A DNA stretch of 64,000 nucleotides from Chloroflexota bacterium. GTDB taxonomy: Bacteria; Chloroflexota; Anaerolineae; Promineifilales; Promineifilaceae. The stretch spans positions 49,278 through 113,277 of the forward strand of contig JAGNBF010000008.1 in NCBI GenBank assembly GCA_018004935.1. The letters run 5' to 3'. This document shows positions 8,329 to 17,144 of this stretch, in pieces; the first letter of the stretch is position 1; each line of letters starts with the position of its first letter. The translations under genes were made by a program, and so were the position numbers. Below the pieces are notes generated by a model. It had not been told where the DNA came from, did not search any database, and saw only the letters and a list, made by a program, of their open reading frames with translations.

Positions 8329-10716
8329 TCACCCAGGCTGACTGGCTAATAAAGTAAGCTCCTCGCAGGTCGCGGCCGCGACTTCAGCGATATGCCAGTT
8401 CATAACAAAATAGGCCCCATGTAACCATGCGTCTATCATATCGCCATAATGTTCACTGCTCCAACTACCCGATTGTCCTGGTGCGTACATGGCTACCGAT
8501 TGTCCCCAATTGCCTGGCTGGACAATCTGCCGGTAGGAAACAGCTTGAGCATTGGTTTCATAGGGACGATCTACCCGCATGGCCGTCTGATTAACGGTAT
8601 CGGTGTCTCCCCCTACCGGAAAAGGTCCCTGGCTGAAGAGGCGATTGAGCGGCCGCACCGCACCCAGCGCATGGTTAAACCGTACCCCATGTAACTGGCC
8701 CCAACGCCATTGTCGTGTATCTTGCCCTAACAAGTGGCGTAAGGTTTGGGTTGTTTCGGCCAGGGCTTGAATGAGCAGACGATCTTGTTGTATGACGGAT
8801 AGCCATAACGAGTCGGGTTTATCCAACAGGTCAAGCAAGACGGGTGTCAGGCGACCATAAAATTCATTGGTAGGGGCGAAAAATTCATTGGGGCCAGCTC
8901 CTACGAGACGATTAAATAGGGCTTCTCCCAGTTCGTTGTGGAGGAGTAAACGGGTAAACCGTTGCATAAAAACAGTGTATACGGCGGGGCCAGCCTGATC
9001 TGGTCCCATCCAGCCTCCCCAGCGGTGTAAAATGTCCAGAGCCAGTTGGGCATCGGCTGGCAGAGAAAAGTTTCGCTTTTCGGTTAGACCGAGTTTCCGT
9101 TGCAATTTTTCTTTTAGTTCTAACCCGGGCAGGGAAAGCCAATCCATCTGGAATTGACGACAATCGTCAGGGGAGATGCGTTCATGACGGGCGAAAAGCT
9201 GTTCCAGGCGGGCGGCACGGTAGCCATTGACCCATTGGCTTCCCAGATAATAGGGGTACTCTGTGCCGATGAGGCGGTGATTGGCGGAGATGATGTACCC
9301 ACGAGCCGGGTTGAAGCTGTGGGGCATTTCGGCAAAGGGGATTTCGCCTATCCATTCGTGCTCGCTGGTCCAGCCGGGGGCGGGCACGATCCCTTGCCCT
9401 TGTGCCCGAATGGGCACGCGGCCGCTGACATAATGTCCGATGTTGCCCGCGCTGTCAGCATAGAGCAGGTTGAGGGGGGGGGCGGTCATTTCATCTACCG
9501 CTTCCACAAATTCGGCCCAATTTTGGGCGGTGTTGAGTCGGGCAAAGCCATTAAAAATGGGGTCAGGGCGTAAGGCCATTGAGTTCAGACTGAGGGCGAC
9601 CTGTTCTGCGGCAGGATGAAAATTTCCCAGTACCGGACTGATGAGGGGGCCGTGGTGGGTGAGGCGAACAATTTCGTGATGAGAATCGCGGCCGCGCACC
9701 TGGATTTCTTCGGCAATGGCTTTGATCTTGCGCCAACCGTTGCCAAAACGGTAGCGGGTAGGATCGTGGGGATGGAGCTTCTCGATGAATAAATCTTCCA
9801 CATCGGTGAAGGCGAGTGTGGCCCCCCAGGTAATGTGGTCGTTATGGCCTACCAGGACATAGGGCAAACCGGGTTGGGAGACCCCGGTAACATGAAAACC
9901 ATCGTCGCTGAGGAGATGGTTGAAGTACCACAGGGCGGGGGTGCGCACGGGCAGATGCATATCGTTGCAGAGGATGGCCTGCCCGGTACTACTTTTCCAG
10001 GGGGCAATGACCCAGCCGTTGCTCCCTCGGCCATCGGCTTCTGGGGCGCGTGTAAGGAAGGGGCCTGCGGCCGCGGCTATCATTTTATCCACCTGCAACT
10101 GGTTCAACTCTAGCCCATCGGGCAGGGTAACGGGGTGGCGTTCCGGGTAGAGGGGTTCTAACTCCGCCGCTTTTTCAGGGCCAACCTTTTCGATAAGTTG
10201 CGCCCTTACCAGTTCACTGGCCCAGCCAAAGGAGAGCGCCCACGCCTGTAAATAACCAAACGCGACACTATCCAACACGGTCCAGGGAGCGGGTTGGTGG
10301 CGGAGCAGGGTGAATTCGAGGGGGCGGGGGAAGGGGCCATTGAGGTAGGCGTTGACTCCGGCGGTATAGGCGTTCAGGTTTGCCTGAATATCGGCATAAA
10401 TATGAGGTGTGCCTTCTTGAGCCAGCCGGGTAAAACCAAGTGTGCGCGAGAGGCGGTCTGTATCCAGGGCCAGGGGGCCGAGCATGGCGGCCAGGGTGCC
10501 ATGGGCGGCGCGGCGGTTAAGTTCCATCTGCCACAGACGGTCTTGGGCATGAACAAACCCTTGGGCGAAGAAGAGGTCAGGCTGGCAGGTGGCCCGAATG
10601 GTGGGGATGCCCCATTGGTCACGCTGGATGGTAACGCGGCCGCGAAGCCCCTTCAGCTTTTGTTGCCCACCGGTTTGGGTGCGCCGTTGCCTACCGGAAT
10701 GCTTTGCTTGAGACAT
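8329..10716 (-). CDS. Penicillin acylase family Ntn hydrolase
   Basis: This is a 795-residue precursor of an N-terminal nucleophile amidase. Self-cleavage before Ser232 in GRGSNGWVIAP would release a roughly 230-residue alpha chain and a roughly 560-residue beta chain whose new N-terminal Ser is the catalytic nucleophile. Family features seen are VTIQRDQWGIPTIRA at the start, FFAQGFVHAQDRLWQMELNRR in the alpha chain, CNDMHLPVRTPALWY after the nucleophile and the beta-chain Asn in ISANHRL. Natural substrates may be N-acyl compounds such as acyl-homoserine lactones or acylated peptides. Antibiotic cleavage is not implied. Most relatives have a signal peptide; here the first 25 residues are Arg/Gln-rich with no hydrophobic core, so the enzyme looks cytoplasmic. 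It starts at ATG 10716 and is followed downstream by the terpene cyclase gene. Confidence 0.92.
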   Translation of the reverse strand: MSQAKHSGRQRRTQTGGQQKLKGLRGRVTIQRDQWGIPTIRATCQPDLFFAQGFVHAQDRLWQMELNRRAAHGTLAAMLGPLALDTDRLSRTLGFTRLAQEGTPHIYADIQANLNAYTAGVNAYLNGPFPRPLEFTLLRHQPAPWTVLDSVAFGYLQAWALSFGWASELVRAQLIEKVGPEKAAELEPLYPERHPVTLPDGLELNQLQVDKMIAAAAGPFLTRAPEADGRGSNGWVIAPWKSSTGQAILCNDMHLPVRTPALWYFNHLLSDDGFHVTGVSQPGLPYVLVGHNDHITWGATLAFTDVEDLFIEKLHPHDPTRYRFGNGWRKIKAIAEEIQVRGRDSHHEIVRLTHHGPLISPVLGNFHPAAEQVALSLNSMALRPDPIFNGFARLNTAQNWAEFVEAVDEMTAPPLNLLYADSAGNIGHYVSGRVPIRAQGQGIVPAPGWTSEHEWIGEIPFAEMPHSFNPARGYIISANHRLIGTEYPYYLGSQWVNGYRAARLEQLFARHERISPDDCRQFQMDWLSLPGLELKEKLQRKLGLTEKRNFSLPADAQLALDILHRWGGWMGPDQAGPAVYTVFMQRFTRLLLHNELGEALFNRLVGAGPNEFFAPTNEFYGRLTPVLLDLLDKPDSLWLSVIQQDRLLIQALAETTQTLRHLLGQDTRQWRWGQLHGVRFNHALGAVRPLNRLFSQGPFPVGGDTDTVNQTAMRVDRPYETNAQAVSYRQIVQPGNWGQSVAMYAPGQSGSWSSEHYGDMIDAWLHGAYFVMNWHIAEVAAATCEELTLLASQPG

Positions 10717-10815
10717 TGTGTTTACTCAACTTTGTTATGTGCTTCTTTGGGAATTCAGAGGGTTGACACCCGATGGACGGGCTGACTTGTGCCTGTCCTG
10801 TGTGGAGCTACCATT

Positions 10816-11583
10816 TCATGGGTTACAGCCTGGGTTTGCCTGGCACAATTGTACCCCGGCTTCGGCACAGGCGTAATGGACGGCCAGACCGAGGTAAGGC
10901 GATGGGTCAATGGTATTGGTGAATTGCAATTCGTTGCGATAAGAGCCGTTGCCATTATCCAGGACGATGGAGAAGTGGAGATGAATGCCGACGGGCTTGA
11001 GGGGGTTGCCACTGTAGTTGCCGGTGTAACCCAGGAGTGTGCCCTGGCTGACAAAAACCTCGTGGGTGCCCGGGGGGAAATCAGCCACAATGAAATCATT
11101 GCCATTGGGGTCGGCCATGTGGGTGTAGTAGAGCCAGATTTGCCGCCCCGGTTGCCGGGGATCGTCGGGGATGCGTTGGATGAGGGTGCTTTTCCAGGTG
11201 TTTTCGCGGGTGAGGTAGCCATCGTAAGCCGCGTAGACGGGCGTGACGCCCAGGTCAGAGTTGCTGAAGATGTCTATGCCCTGATGCGGCCGCGACCGCG
11301 AATATGGCCCTCTTGGATCCCCATACAACAGGCCAATGTACCCATCTGCCGGTAGGATGAACGGGGCACCGGGACAGGCATCTCGTTGCACGGTGATGAG
11401 CGCTTCACGGGTGGCGGGTGTGCCGCTCCACCATTGTACAAAGGTCTGGTTGCGTGGACTGTTCAGGTCGCGCAGGAACCCAATTAGCCAGATGGCCGCA
11501 TAAATAGCGCCCAGCAGGACTAAGACGAGAAGGGGTTTACGGTAGTGCCAGAGGCGTGTTTGCAGACGTGATAAGAAGGTCAT
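10816..11583 (-). CDS. Membrane-anchored M23-fold peptidase
   Basis: This 255-residue protein has one N-terminal membrane helix (LLVLVLLGAIYAAIWLIGF) and an extracytoplasmic LytM/M23 domain. The zinc motifs are HQGIDIF (H and D ligands) and HLHFSI. YAAYDGYLT and GTLLGYTGNYSG are typical strands of the fold. M23 enzymes cut peptide cross-links in cell wall or act as activators or scaffolds. A longer frame opens at TTG 11712, but its first codons are encoded by an intergenic repeat arm (family I), so I choose ATG 11583. That choice lacks a strong ribosome binding site. Cys pairs near the C-terminus may form disulphides. Confidence 0.75.
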   Translation of the reverse strand: MTFLSRLQTRLWHYRKPLLVLVLLGAIYAAIWLIGFLRDLNSPRNQTFVQWWSGTPATREALITVQRDACPGAPFILPADGYIGLLYGDPRGPYSRSRPHQGIDIFSNSDLGVTPVYAAYDGYLTRENTWKSTLIQRIPDDPRQPGRQIWLYYTHMADPNGNDFIVADFPPGTHEVFVSQGTLLGYTGNYSGNPLKPVGIHLHFSIVLDNGNGSYRNELQFTNTIDPSPYLGLAVHYACAEAGVQLCQANPGCNP

Positions 11584-11697
11584 AAGGTGGATGTGGTGAT
11601 CACGCAAGGATTGTGATGAATTGACGGAGGGAAAGGATGATCTGTACGCGGCCGCGGTTTCAATCGGATTGATCTGGTCCGGTGTCAAGTTCAGCAA

Positions 11698-11822
11698 TTC
11701 GGCGTGGTTCAAAAGTCGGCAAATGGTGCTTAACAGTTTGTTGGGCGATTTTGTAAATCGCCCACGAGACGATTTACAAAATCGTCCTATAAATTTGTAA
11801 AGCTGATCTGAACCATGCCAGC
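11698..11822. repeat. Family I repeat split by a family E element
   Basis: The outer arms GGCGTGGTTCA and TGAACCATGCC match those of an intact copy at 62899-62964. In the intact copy the inner sequence GGTGCTTCACATTGGTAAAG is continuous. Here it is interrupted after GGTGCTTAACA by about 59 bp (about 11736-11794) containing GGGCGATTTTGTAAATCGCC and GACGATTTACAAAATCGTCC, which is a family E unit. This is a filled and empty site pair. Confidence 0.8.
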
Positions 11823-11865
11823 AATTCTTAATTTAACCAACGGTTTTTGCGTTTTTCCGTAACGA

Positions 11866-11957
11866 CTAAGGAATGAGAATTAAATAACCTGCTGGCTAAG
11901 AGTGGTACGGTCAGGAGACCGGCCACAGCAGTTTCGTAGGTTATTTAATCTTCGATC
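11866..11957. repeat. MITE-like 90-bp repeat carrying the family B core
   Basis: ATTAAATAACCT and AGGTTATTTAAT form 12-bp terminal inverted repeats around a family B core, CGGTCAGGAGACCGGCCAC. A copy at 45342-45435 is almost identical, including flanks GGAATGAGA and CTTCGATCCT. Family B cores without these arms occur near 17048, 30000, 30062, 32714, 38814, 41521, 55195 and 58299. No transposase is nearby. Confidence 0.8.
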
Positions 11958-12023
11958 CTAAGCCGTTGCCTGAGCTTGTTGAAGGCCATTGGTTTCGATA
12001 GGCCCAACCAACTTCACCCCACT

Positions 12024-13109
12024 TTATTGAGAAGATACCTCTTTTTCTCCCCAGGGGGGCAAGTTAAGGAGCCGGGCACGAATATAGCGGCCAATAATGC
12101 CTACCGTGGCCAGCACCGGTAAAACAACCAGTGCCCCCAATACACCTTGCAGGATAATCGCCCCGATAATAGCGACGAAGGCCAGACCGGTATTCATGTG
12201 CATGAAGCGACCCATAACAATGGGTCGTAGCCACAGGGATTTAATCTGCATGATTACGATGTAAATAACCATGACCAGTAGCGCAAACCAGAGGTTAGAG
12301 ATAGGCAGAAAGCGAGACCCTTCGACCAGGGCTACCAGTGAAGCGATGATCGCGGCAATTATGGGGCCAATTTCGGGGATCATACTTAATAGTCCGGTGA
12401 GCAACCCCAAACCAAAAGCCCCAGGCAGGCCAATCGCCGTACCAATGATAATAAAGACAATGCCCATGATGAGCATGAGTACCAGGGTTCCACGTACGTA
12501 GGCCCACCAGATAATATCCACCTCTGCGAGAAGGCGTTGAATGTCGGACTGTTCTTGTTCAGGGAACAGTCTGATCAGCCAATCGCGTAGGCCAGACCAA
12601 TCCACTAAAAAGTAATAGCTGGATACCAAAATCATAATGAGGCTGATGAGACTACTGGATGTGGTTTCTAAGACTTGTACAGCATCTTCGGCGGCGGGGG
12701 TGAGGGCTTCGCCGATAAGTCCTAGAATGTAAACCCAGACCTGATCGAGAAAGATGACCCGGTCCATGAACAAGACGGGATCGGCCAGGTAAGTCTCTAC
12801 CTGTGTTTGTACCTGGGAAAGTTCGGTGGTGATGGTGCGGAGTTCGTTGATGAGGATAGGCGCTATGGTACTTGGGGCCGCAATGAGTAACACTAAAAAG
12901 ATGAAATAGACGAGGGTAGCGGCGATGCGGTGTCGCCATTTGAAGCGTTGAGCCAGGCTATGTGCCAGGGGGGTGAGGATGTAGGCGATGAGGCCAGCGA
13001 TGATCAGTGGGGGGATGATTGGCTGTATGACATAGATGAAGGCGCCGATGAGGGCCAAAACGAGGCCAATTATCAGAGTACGGGTGAGTGGGGTCCATTC
13101 GCGTGTCAT
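12024..13109 (-). CDS. AI-2E family membrane transporter
   Basis: This 361-residue polytopic protein has about eight membrane helices: two to three at the N-terminus, an amphipathic middle region (about 100-170) and four to five at the C-terminus. The start MTREWTPLTRTLIIGLVLAL and the later SMIPEIGPIIAAIIASLVAL are characteristic of the AI-2E exporter/permease family (TqsA, PerM). Members export signalling molecules or act as Na+/H+ antiporters, and the family name does not prove AI-2 transport. The gene stands alone, with repeats on both sides. Confidence 0.88.
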   Translation of the reverse strand: MTREWTPLTRTLIIGLVLALIGAFIYVIQPIIPPLIIAGLIAYILTPLAHSLAQRFKWRHRIAATLVYFIFLVLLIAAPSTIAPILINELRTITTELSQVQTQVETYLADPVLFMDRVIFLDQVWVYILGLIGEALTPAAEDAVQVLETTSSSLISLIMILVSSYYFLVDWSGLRDWLIRLFPEQEQSDIQRLLAEVDIIWWAYVRGTLVLMLIMGIVFIIIGTAIGLPGAFGLGLLTGLLSMIPEIGPIIAAIIASLVALVEGSRFLPISNLWFALLVMVIYIVIMQIKSLWLRPIVMGRFMHMNTGLAFVAIIGAIILQGVLGALVVLPVLATVGIIGRYIRARLLNLPPWGEKEVSSQ

Positions 13110-13248
13110 ATTTTCTAGTGTATCACCAATTTTCTGTAGATTTAAACGAGATGGGTTTTCAGGATTTCAGGGGGATGATACCCTGTATGACTATGGGTTG
13201 ATAGGCAGATAATGGGTGAGGGGTTGGTGCTCGTATCATGTATGGGTC

Positions 13249-13345
13249 TTCGGGATTTCGTGGGGTAAGGGCAACCCTTGTGGTTGCCCCACACCGGTCA
13301 GGCACAAGGCCAGCCCGTACATATGGTGTCAACCCCCTGAATTCC
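13249..13345. repeat. Intergenic repeat family C copy
   Basis: This copy runs from TTCGGGATTTCGTGGGG through GGGCAACCCTTGTGGTTGCC to TGTCAACCCCCTGAATTCCC. It has the reverse arrangement of the 8155 copy and lies 60 bp before the ECF ATPase start. A shorter half-match sits at about 13152-13185. Confidence 0.8.
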
Positions 13346-13403
13346 CAAAGAGCCTCATGTATTTGTTGCGGCCGCAATCCCCCCATGATACAACCTCTGC
13401 TCT

Positions 13404-15050
13404 ATGATTACCTTTCGCCACGTTAGCTATACTTACCCCAACCGCTCGGAACCTGCTCTAAGGGAGATTTCCCTCGTCATTCAACCCGGTGAGTTTGTCT
13501 TGCTGTGTGGTGAGTCGGGGTCGGGTAAGTCTACCCTGTTGCGGGCGATCAATGGCCTTGTACCGCATTTTACCGGCGGCCGCATTGCCGGACAGGTTAT
13601 CGTGAATGGGCTGGATACGGTAAAGGTGGGACCACAACAGTTGAGCCGCCAGGTTGGTTTTGTCTGGCAAAACCCAGAGGCCCAGGCGGTGCTGGATCGT
13701 GTGGAGCCGGAAATTGCTTTTGGTTTGGAGAATGCCGCTCTGCCCCGTCCAGAGATGCAACAGCGGGTTGCCGAGGTGTTGGCCGGGTTGGCCTTGACCC
13801 CCTTACGCGACCGCCCGCTCAAAACGCTTTCTGGTGGCGAACGGCAAAGGGTGGCGATTGCTTCCGCGTTGGCCTTGCGGCCGCAAATCCTTGTCCTTGA
13901 TGAACCGACCAGCCAGCTAGACCCGGCCTCAGCGCAGGAACTGCTAGATGCTTTGGCCCGCCTGCGGGAGCAGTTAGGGCTGACGGTGATCCTGGCGGAG
14001 CATCGGTTGGAGCGGGTGGTGGGGCAGGTAGATAGAATGGTGGTGTTGGATCGCGGCCGCGTTATTCATGATGGTTTACCCCAAGATGTTCTACCCCATC
14101 TGGCCCATGTGCCCCCGGTGGTGGCCCTGGGGCGGCAATTGGGGTGGCACCCCTTGCCCCTGACTGTGGCGACTGCTCAGGAAAGGATGCCCACTTTTCC
14201 CCTGGTTGTTCCCCTGGCGGAGCGAAGGGAGCCAAAAGAGCGGCCGCAACCCGCCCTTACCATCGCCCAATTGACATACTCATACAAGGACAAAATCGCC
14301 CTGCGCGATGTCTCGCTTCAGGTGGGGGCGGGAGAATTGGTTGCCATTATGGGGGCGAATGGCTCGGGCAAGACGACGCTTTTGAAGAATATGGTGGGGT
14401 TGTTGCGGCCGCGATCTGGCTCCATTCGGCTTGATGGAGTCTCCCTGATAGACAAGCCGGTGGCCGAAATTTGCCGCCAGTTGGCTTACCTGCCGCAAAA
14501 CCCGGATGATTTACTCTTTGCGGAAACCGTCGCCGATGAACTGGCCCAAACCCTGAGCAACCATGCGCTTTCCCCCCATCACCAATCTCCCCCTATCCCC
14601 ATGACGAACCTGTTGGAACAGCTTGGCCTGTCCTCTGTGGCCCACCTTTACCCGCGTGATCTCTCGGTGGGGCAGAGGCAGAGGGTGGCGTTGGGGGCGG
14701 TGACGGTAACGCGGCCGCGATTTCTGCTCCTGGATGAACCAACACGGGGTCTGGATAATCAGGCCAAACAAAACTTACTGAGCTTGTGGGATGAGTGGTT
14801 AAAACAAGGTATGGGCATTCTACTTGTGACCCATGATGTGGAATTGGTGGCGCAAATGGCTCACCACGTTATCCTCTTGCATCAGGGCAGTGTAATGGAT
14901 GCTGGCCCCCCCGCCGATGTTCTCCCGCGCCACTCCACCTTTGCGCCCCAAATGGCCCACCTGTTCCCGCACTACCATTGGCTAACAGTAAAAGATGTTT
15001 TAGAAGGGGTAAAAGTGACTTCTCAATCATGCAGGGTCGCCATGGGTTGA
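13404..15050 (+). CDS. Fused double ECF-type ABC ATPase
   Basis: This 548-residue protein contains two complete ABC ATPase domains, as in YkoD-like energy-coupling factor proteins. Domain 1 (about 1-240) has Walker A CGESGSGKSTLL, signature LSGGERQRVAIA and Walker B LVLDEPTSQLDP. Domain 2 (about 290-530) has GANGSGKTTLL, LSVGQRQRVALGAV and FLLLDEPTRGLD. In ECF importers such a pair drives a transmembrane T protein and a vitamin- or metal-binding S protein, and neither is adjacent here. The cobalamin adenosyltransferase 139 bp downstream suggests, but does not prove, a link to B12 uptake. ATG at 13404 is the natural start. Confidence 0.88.
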   Translation: MITFRHVSYTYPNRSEPALREISLVIQPGEFVLLCGESGSGKSTLLRAINGLVPHFTGGRIAGQVIVNGLDTVKVGPQQLSRQVGFVWQNPEAQAVLDRVEPEIAFGLENAALPRPEMQQRVAEVLAGLALTPLRDRPLKTLSGGERQRVAIASALALRPQILVLDEPTSQLDPASAQELLDALARLREQLGLTVILAEHRLERVVGQVDRMVVLDRGRVIHDGLPQDVLPHLAHVPPVVALGRQLGWHPLPLTVATAQERMPTFPLVVPLAERREPKERPQPALTIAQLTYSYKDKIALRDVSLQVGAGELVAIMGANGSGKTTLLKNMVGLLRPRSGSIRLDGVSLIDKPVAEICRQLAYLPQNPDDLLFAETVADELAQTLSNHALSPHHQSPPIPMTNLLEQLGLSSVAHLYPRDLSVGQRQRVALGAVTVTRPRFLLLDEPTRGLDNQAKQNLLSLWDEWLKQGMGILLVTHDVELVAQMAHHVILLHQGSVMDAGPPADVLPRHSTFAPQMAHLFPHYHWLTVKDVLEGVKVTSQSCRVAMG

Positions 15051-15189
15051 GCTTATCGAAGCCTCAGGTTGTGTCTGTTGCCAGTATATTTCTGGTGCGG
15101 TTTGGCGGGCAGTTATTTTTTACAAGCCTTAAGTTCCCTCATCCAATCATTGAAAATCCTGTCTCAACCATCTACAATCGTCAATTACT

Positions 15190-15753
15190 ATGCCTAAACT
15201 GACAAAAATTTATACCAAAACCGGGGATGATGGCACCACTGCTCTGGGCAGTCGCCAGCGGGTGGCAAAAGATGCTTTGCGCGTGGCCGCTTATGGCACA
15301 GTGGATGAGCTAAACTCTGTGTTAGGGGTGGCCGCGGCCGCGGGCCTGTCACCGCGCCTGTCCACCTTGTTACCTACCATTCAAAATGAGTTATTTCACC
15401 TGGGTTCTGACTTATGCTTCCCTGAAGAGGACAAGCAGACGTATCAGATACCCCAGATTGAAGCGCGGCATGTGCAAGCGTTGGAAACTCTCATAGATGA
15501 ACTGAGTGAGGTAGTAGGGCCGTTGGCGAACTTCATTTTGCCCGGTGGCTCGGTGGGGGCGGCTCATTTGCACGTGGCGCGAGCCGTGTGTCGCCGGGCA
15601 GAACGGGAAGTGATTACCTTGCGGCGGCATGAGCTTGTTGGCTCCTTTGTGGTACCCTATTTGAACCGCCTCTCGGATGCGCTATTTGTGATGGCACGTT
15701 ATGAGAATCACCAACGTGACATCCCCGAACCTTTGTGGGATAGTCGGTTGTAG
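15190..15753 (+). CDS. Cob(I)alamin adenosyltransferase, PduO type
   Basis: This 187-residue enzyme transfers the adenosyl group of ATP to cob(I)alamin, making coenzyme B12. The ATP-binding N-terminus reads [16 protein letters not shown]. The conserved RAVCRRAER and [15 protein letters not shown] of the PduO/MMAB family are present, at the normal length of about 190. It forms a trimer in known members. It follows the fused ECF ATPase on the same strand and may share its transcript. No B12-dependent mutase gene is in the window. Confidence 0.93.
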   Translation: MPKLTKIYTKTGDDGTTALGSRQRVAKDALRVAAYGTVDELNSVLGVAAAAGLSPRLSTLLPTIQNELFHLGSDLCFPEEDKQTYQIPQIEARHVQALETLIDELSEVVGPLANFILPGGSVGAAHLHVARAVCRRAEREVITLRRHELVGSFVVPYLNRLSDALFVMARYENHQRDIPEPLWDSRL

Positions 15754-15807
15754 AAGGCCGTATTTTGGATGGTCCGTCAAAGCCTGAAAGTACGAGTGGT
15801 AGCCTCA

Positions 15808-15899
15808 GGGTTCGTAAAAATATAACTTCCCAGTTTAGATCTGACAGGTTTCCGGAAACCGGTCAGGTCTTGACGGAACTTAATCTTTTACAGGCCCTT
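15808..15899. repeat. Intergenic repeat family F hairpin
   Basis: TTCGTAAAAATATAACT at one end and CTTAATCTTTTACAGGCCC at the other flank a stem TGACAGGTTTCCGGAAACC. Related copies are at 45283-45340 and 58160-58256; the latter is in the opposite orientation. It may act as a terminator for the adenosyltransferase transcript. Confidence 0.7.
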
Positions 15900-15952
15900 A
15901 GCCCTTAGAACCAGTCAGGATAGCGGGACAAGATTCAGAAAGAGGAAGAGAA

Positions 15953-16105
15953 ATGGGAAATTTAACCGTACTTGCTGTTATTATCATTATTTTCTGGTTG
16001 GCGGTGCTGATTGTGTACATGATCAGTTCCCGCCAACAGTCCGATATACAGGCGGATATCGAGTCATTGGAGCGTGAGGTCGAGAAGTTGGAAAAACAGA
16101 AGTAA
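15953..16105 (+). CDS. Small CcmD-like single-pass membrane protein
   Basis: This 50-residue frame has a good ribosome binding site (AGAGGAAGAGAA before ATG). One membrane helix covers residues 5-24 (VLAVIIIIFWLAVLIVYMI) and a charged coiled-coil tail covers 30-50, ending LEREVEKLEKQK. The design of a TM helix followed by a short cytosolic heptad helix is that of CcmD, the small subunit of the haem-export ABC complex for cytochrome c maturation. No ccmABC genes are adjacent, so the name is by resemblance only. Codon use is ordinary. Confidence 0.6.
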   Translation: MGNLTVLAVIIIIFWLAVLIVYMISSRQQSDIQADIESLEREVEKLEKQK

Positions 16106-16166
16106 CCCCGTTGGACGAATCGTTGGCTTGTCAGGAATGGTATCTTCTCAATATTTTGGGGGAGCT

Positions 16167-16268
16167 GGCCTGAGCTTGTCGGAGGCCGTAGGTTTTGACA
16201 TTTCGAGGTGAACATGGCCTGAACTTGTCGAAGGCCGTTGGTTTTGACAGGCTCAACCAACATCACTG
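16167..16268. repeat. Two tandem family A half-elements
   Basis: CCTGAGCTTGTCGGAGGCCG and CCTGAACTTGTCGAAGGCCG stand about 45 bp apart, the second followed by TTTTGACAGGCTCAACCAAC. A similar arrangement follows the 11866 element. It lies in the leader region of the lipoprotein gene. Confidence 0.7.
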
Positions 16269-16306
16269 CGTTTTATTGAGAAGCTACTCAGGAATCCCGG
16301 ATAAGG

Positions 16307-16972
16307 ATGTGGGCCATGTGGCGAATGATGATGTGGTTGATTCTCGGTGTATTCGCGGCCGCGCTGGTCGCTTGTAATCAGGCTAATAATGAACCCTTAC
16401 CCTGTAATGAAAACGGGGCCGTGTTCCGCGATGATTTCAGCGAAGGGCGGAACTGTGGCTGGACCGTTTATGATCAGGGAGGGGGCAAAGTCGAAATTGC
16501 CAATGGCCTCTTATCCATCAGCTCCAGCCAGCCCAACCAGATTTGGTGGACGAACCCTGGCAAAGATATGGATGATCTGGTTCTGCGCGTACAAACACGC
16601 CAGGTCAGTGGACCAGACGACAATGCCTTTGGGGCTATTTGCCGCTACCAAAACGAGAGCAACTTCTATGTGTTTCTCATCAGTGGAGATGGTTATTACG
16701 TCATTGGCAAGTATCAGACCGGGCAACCCGTGCAGTACATTTCTGGCAATGGGCAGTTTCAGTATAGCGATGCTATCAACCAGGGGACAGCCGTCAACGA
16801 TGTGGAGATCAGTTGTATTGGCAATCAGTTATCCCTGCGGGTGAATGGCATTGCCCTGGCGACTGTTACCGATCCCACCTTTGTGCGGGGAGATATAGGC
16901 TTAGGGGCCAGCCCTTTAGAACCGGGAACAACCATTGTCGAATTTGACGATGTGGCGGTGACAAATCCCTGA
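16307..16972 (+). CDS. Lipoprotein with a concanavalin/LamG-like domain
   Basis: This 221-residue protein has a type II signal peptide: a hydrophobic stretch MWLILGVFAAALVAC with lipobox Cys23. The mature part is beta-rich: FRDDFSEGRNCGWTVYDQGG, LRVQTRQVSGPDDNAFGAIC, FYVFLISGDGYYVIGKY and a final VEFDDVAVTNP. This is the layout of the family of jelly-roll domains found in 3-keto-disaccharide hydrolase-like and LamG proteins, used for sugar binding or unknown surface roles. Several in-frame ATGs at 16307, 16316, 16325 and 16328 are possible; any of them gives a working signal peptide. An enzymatic function cannot be claimed. Confidence 0.72.
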   Translation: MWAMWRMMMWLILGVFAAALVACNQANNEPLPCNENGAVFRDDFSEGRNCGWTVYDQGGGKVEIANGLLSISSSQPNQIWWTNPGKDMDDLVLRVQTRQVSGPDDNAFGAICRYQNESNFYVFLISGDGYYVIGKYQTGQPVQYISGNGQFQYSDAINQGTAVNDVEISCIGNQLSLRVNGIALATVTDPTFVRGDIGLGASPLEPGTTIVEFDDVAVTNP

Positions 16973-17144
16973 CCTTACGGAAGAATTGAAAAGGAACCCA
17001 CCAGGCGGGAGGATGGGTTCATTTTGGGGGAGTAGGTAATCGCCCCGGTGGCACGGTCAGGAGACCGGCCACAGCAAACACAAAGTTATTTGCAAACGAA
17101 CCCTCAATTAAAAACGAACGGATATTTAGCTGAAGGAGGCTGTT

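Noticed and set aside
8097..8357. Frames of 62 and 121 residues on both strands
   Set aside because: They come from a family C repeat; no ribosome binding site.
13216..13426. Overlapping plus-strand frames of about 62 residues before the ECF gene
   Set aside because: They are family C repeat sequence (GFRGVRATLVV) and recur at 58346, so they are not genes.
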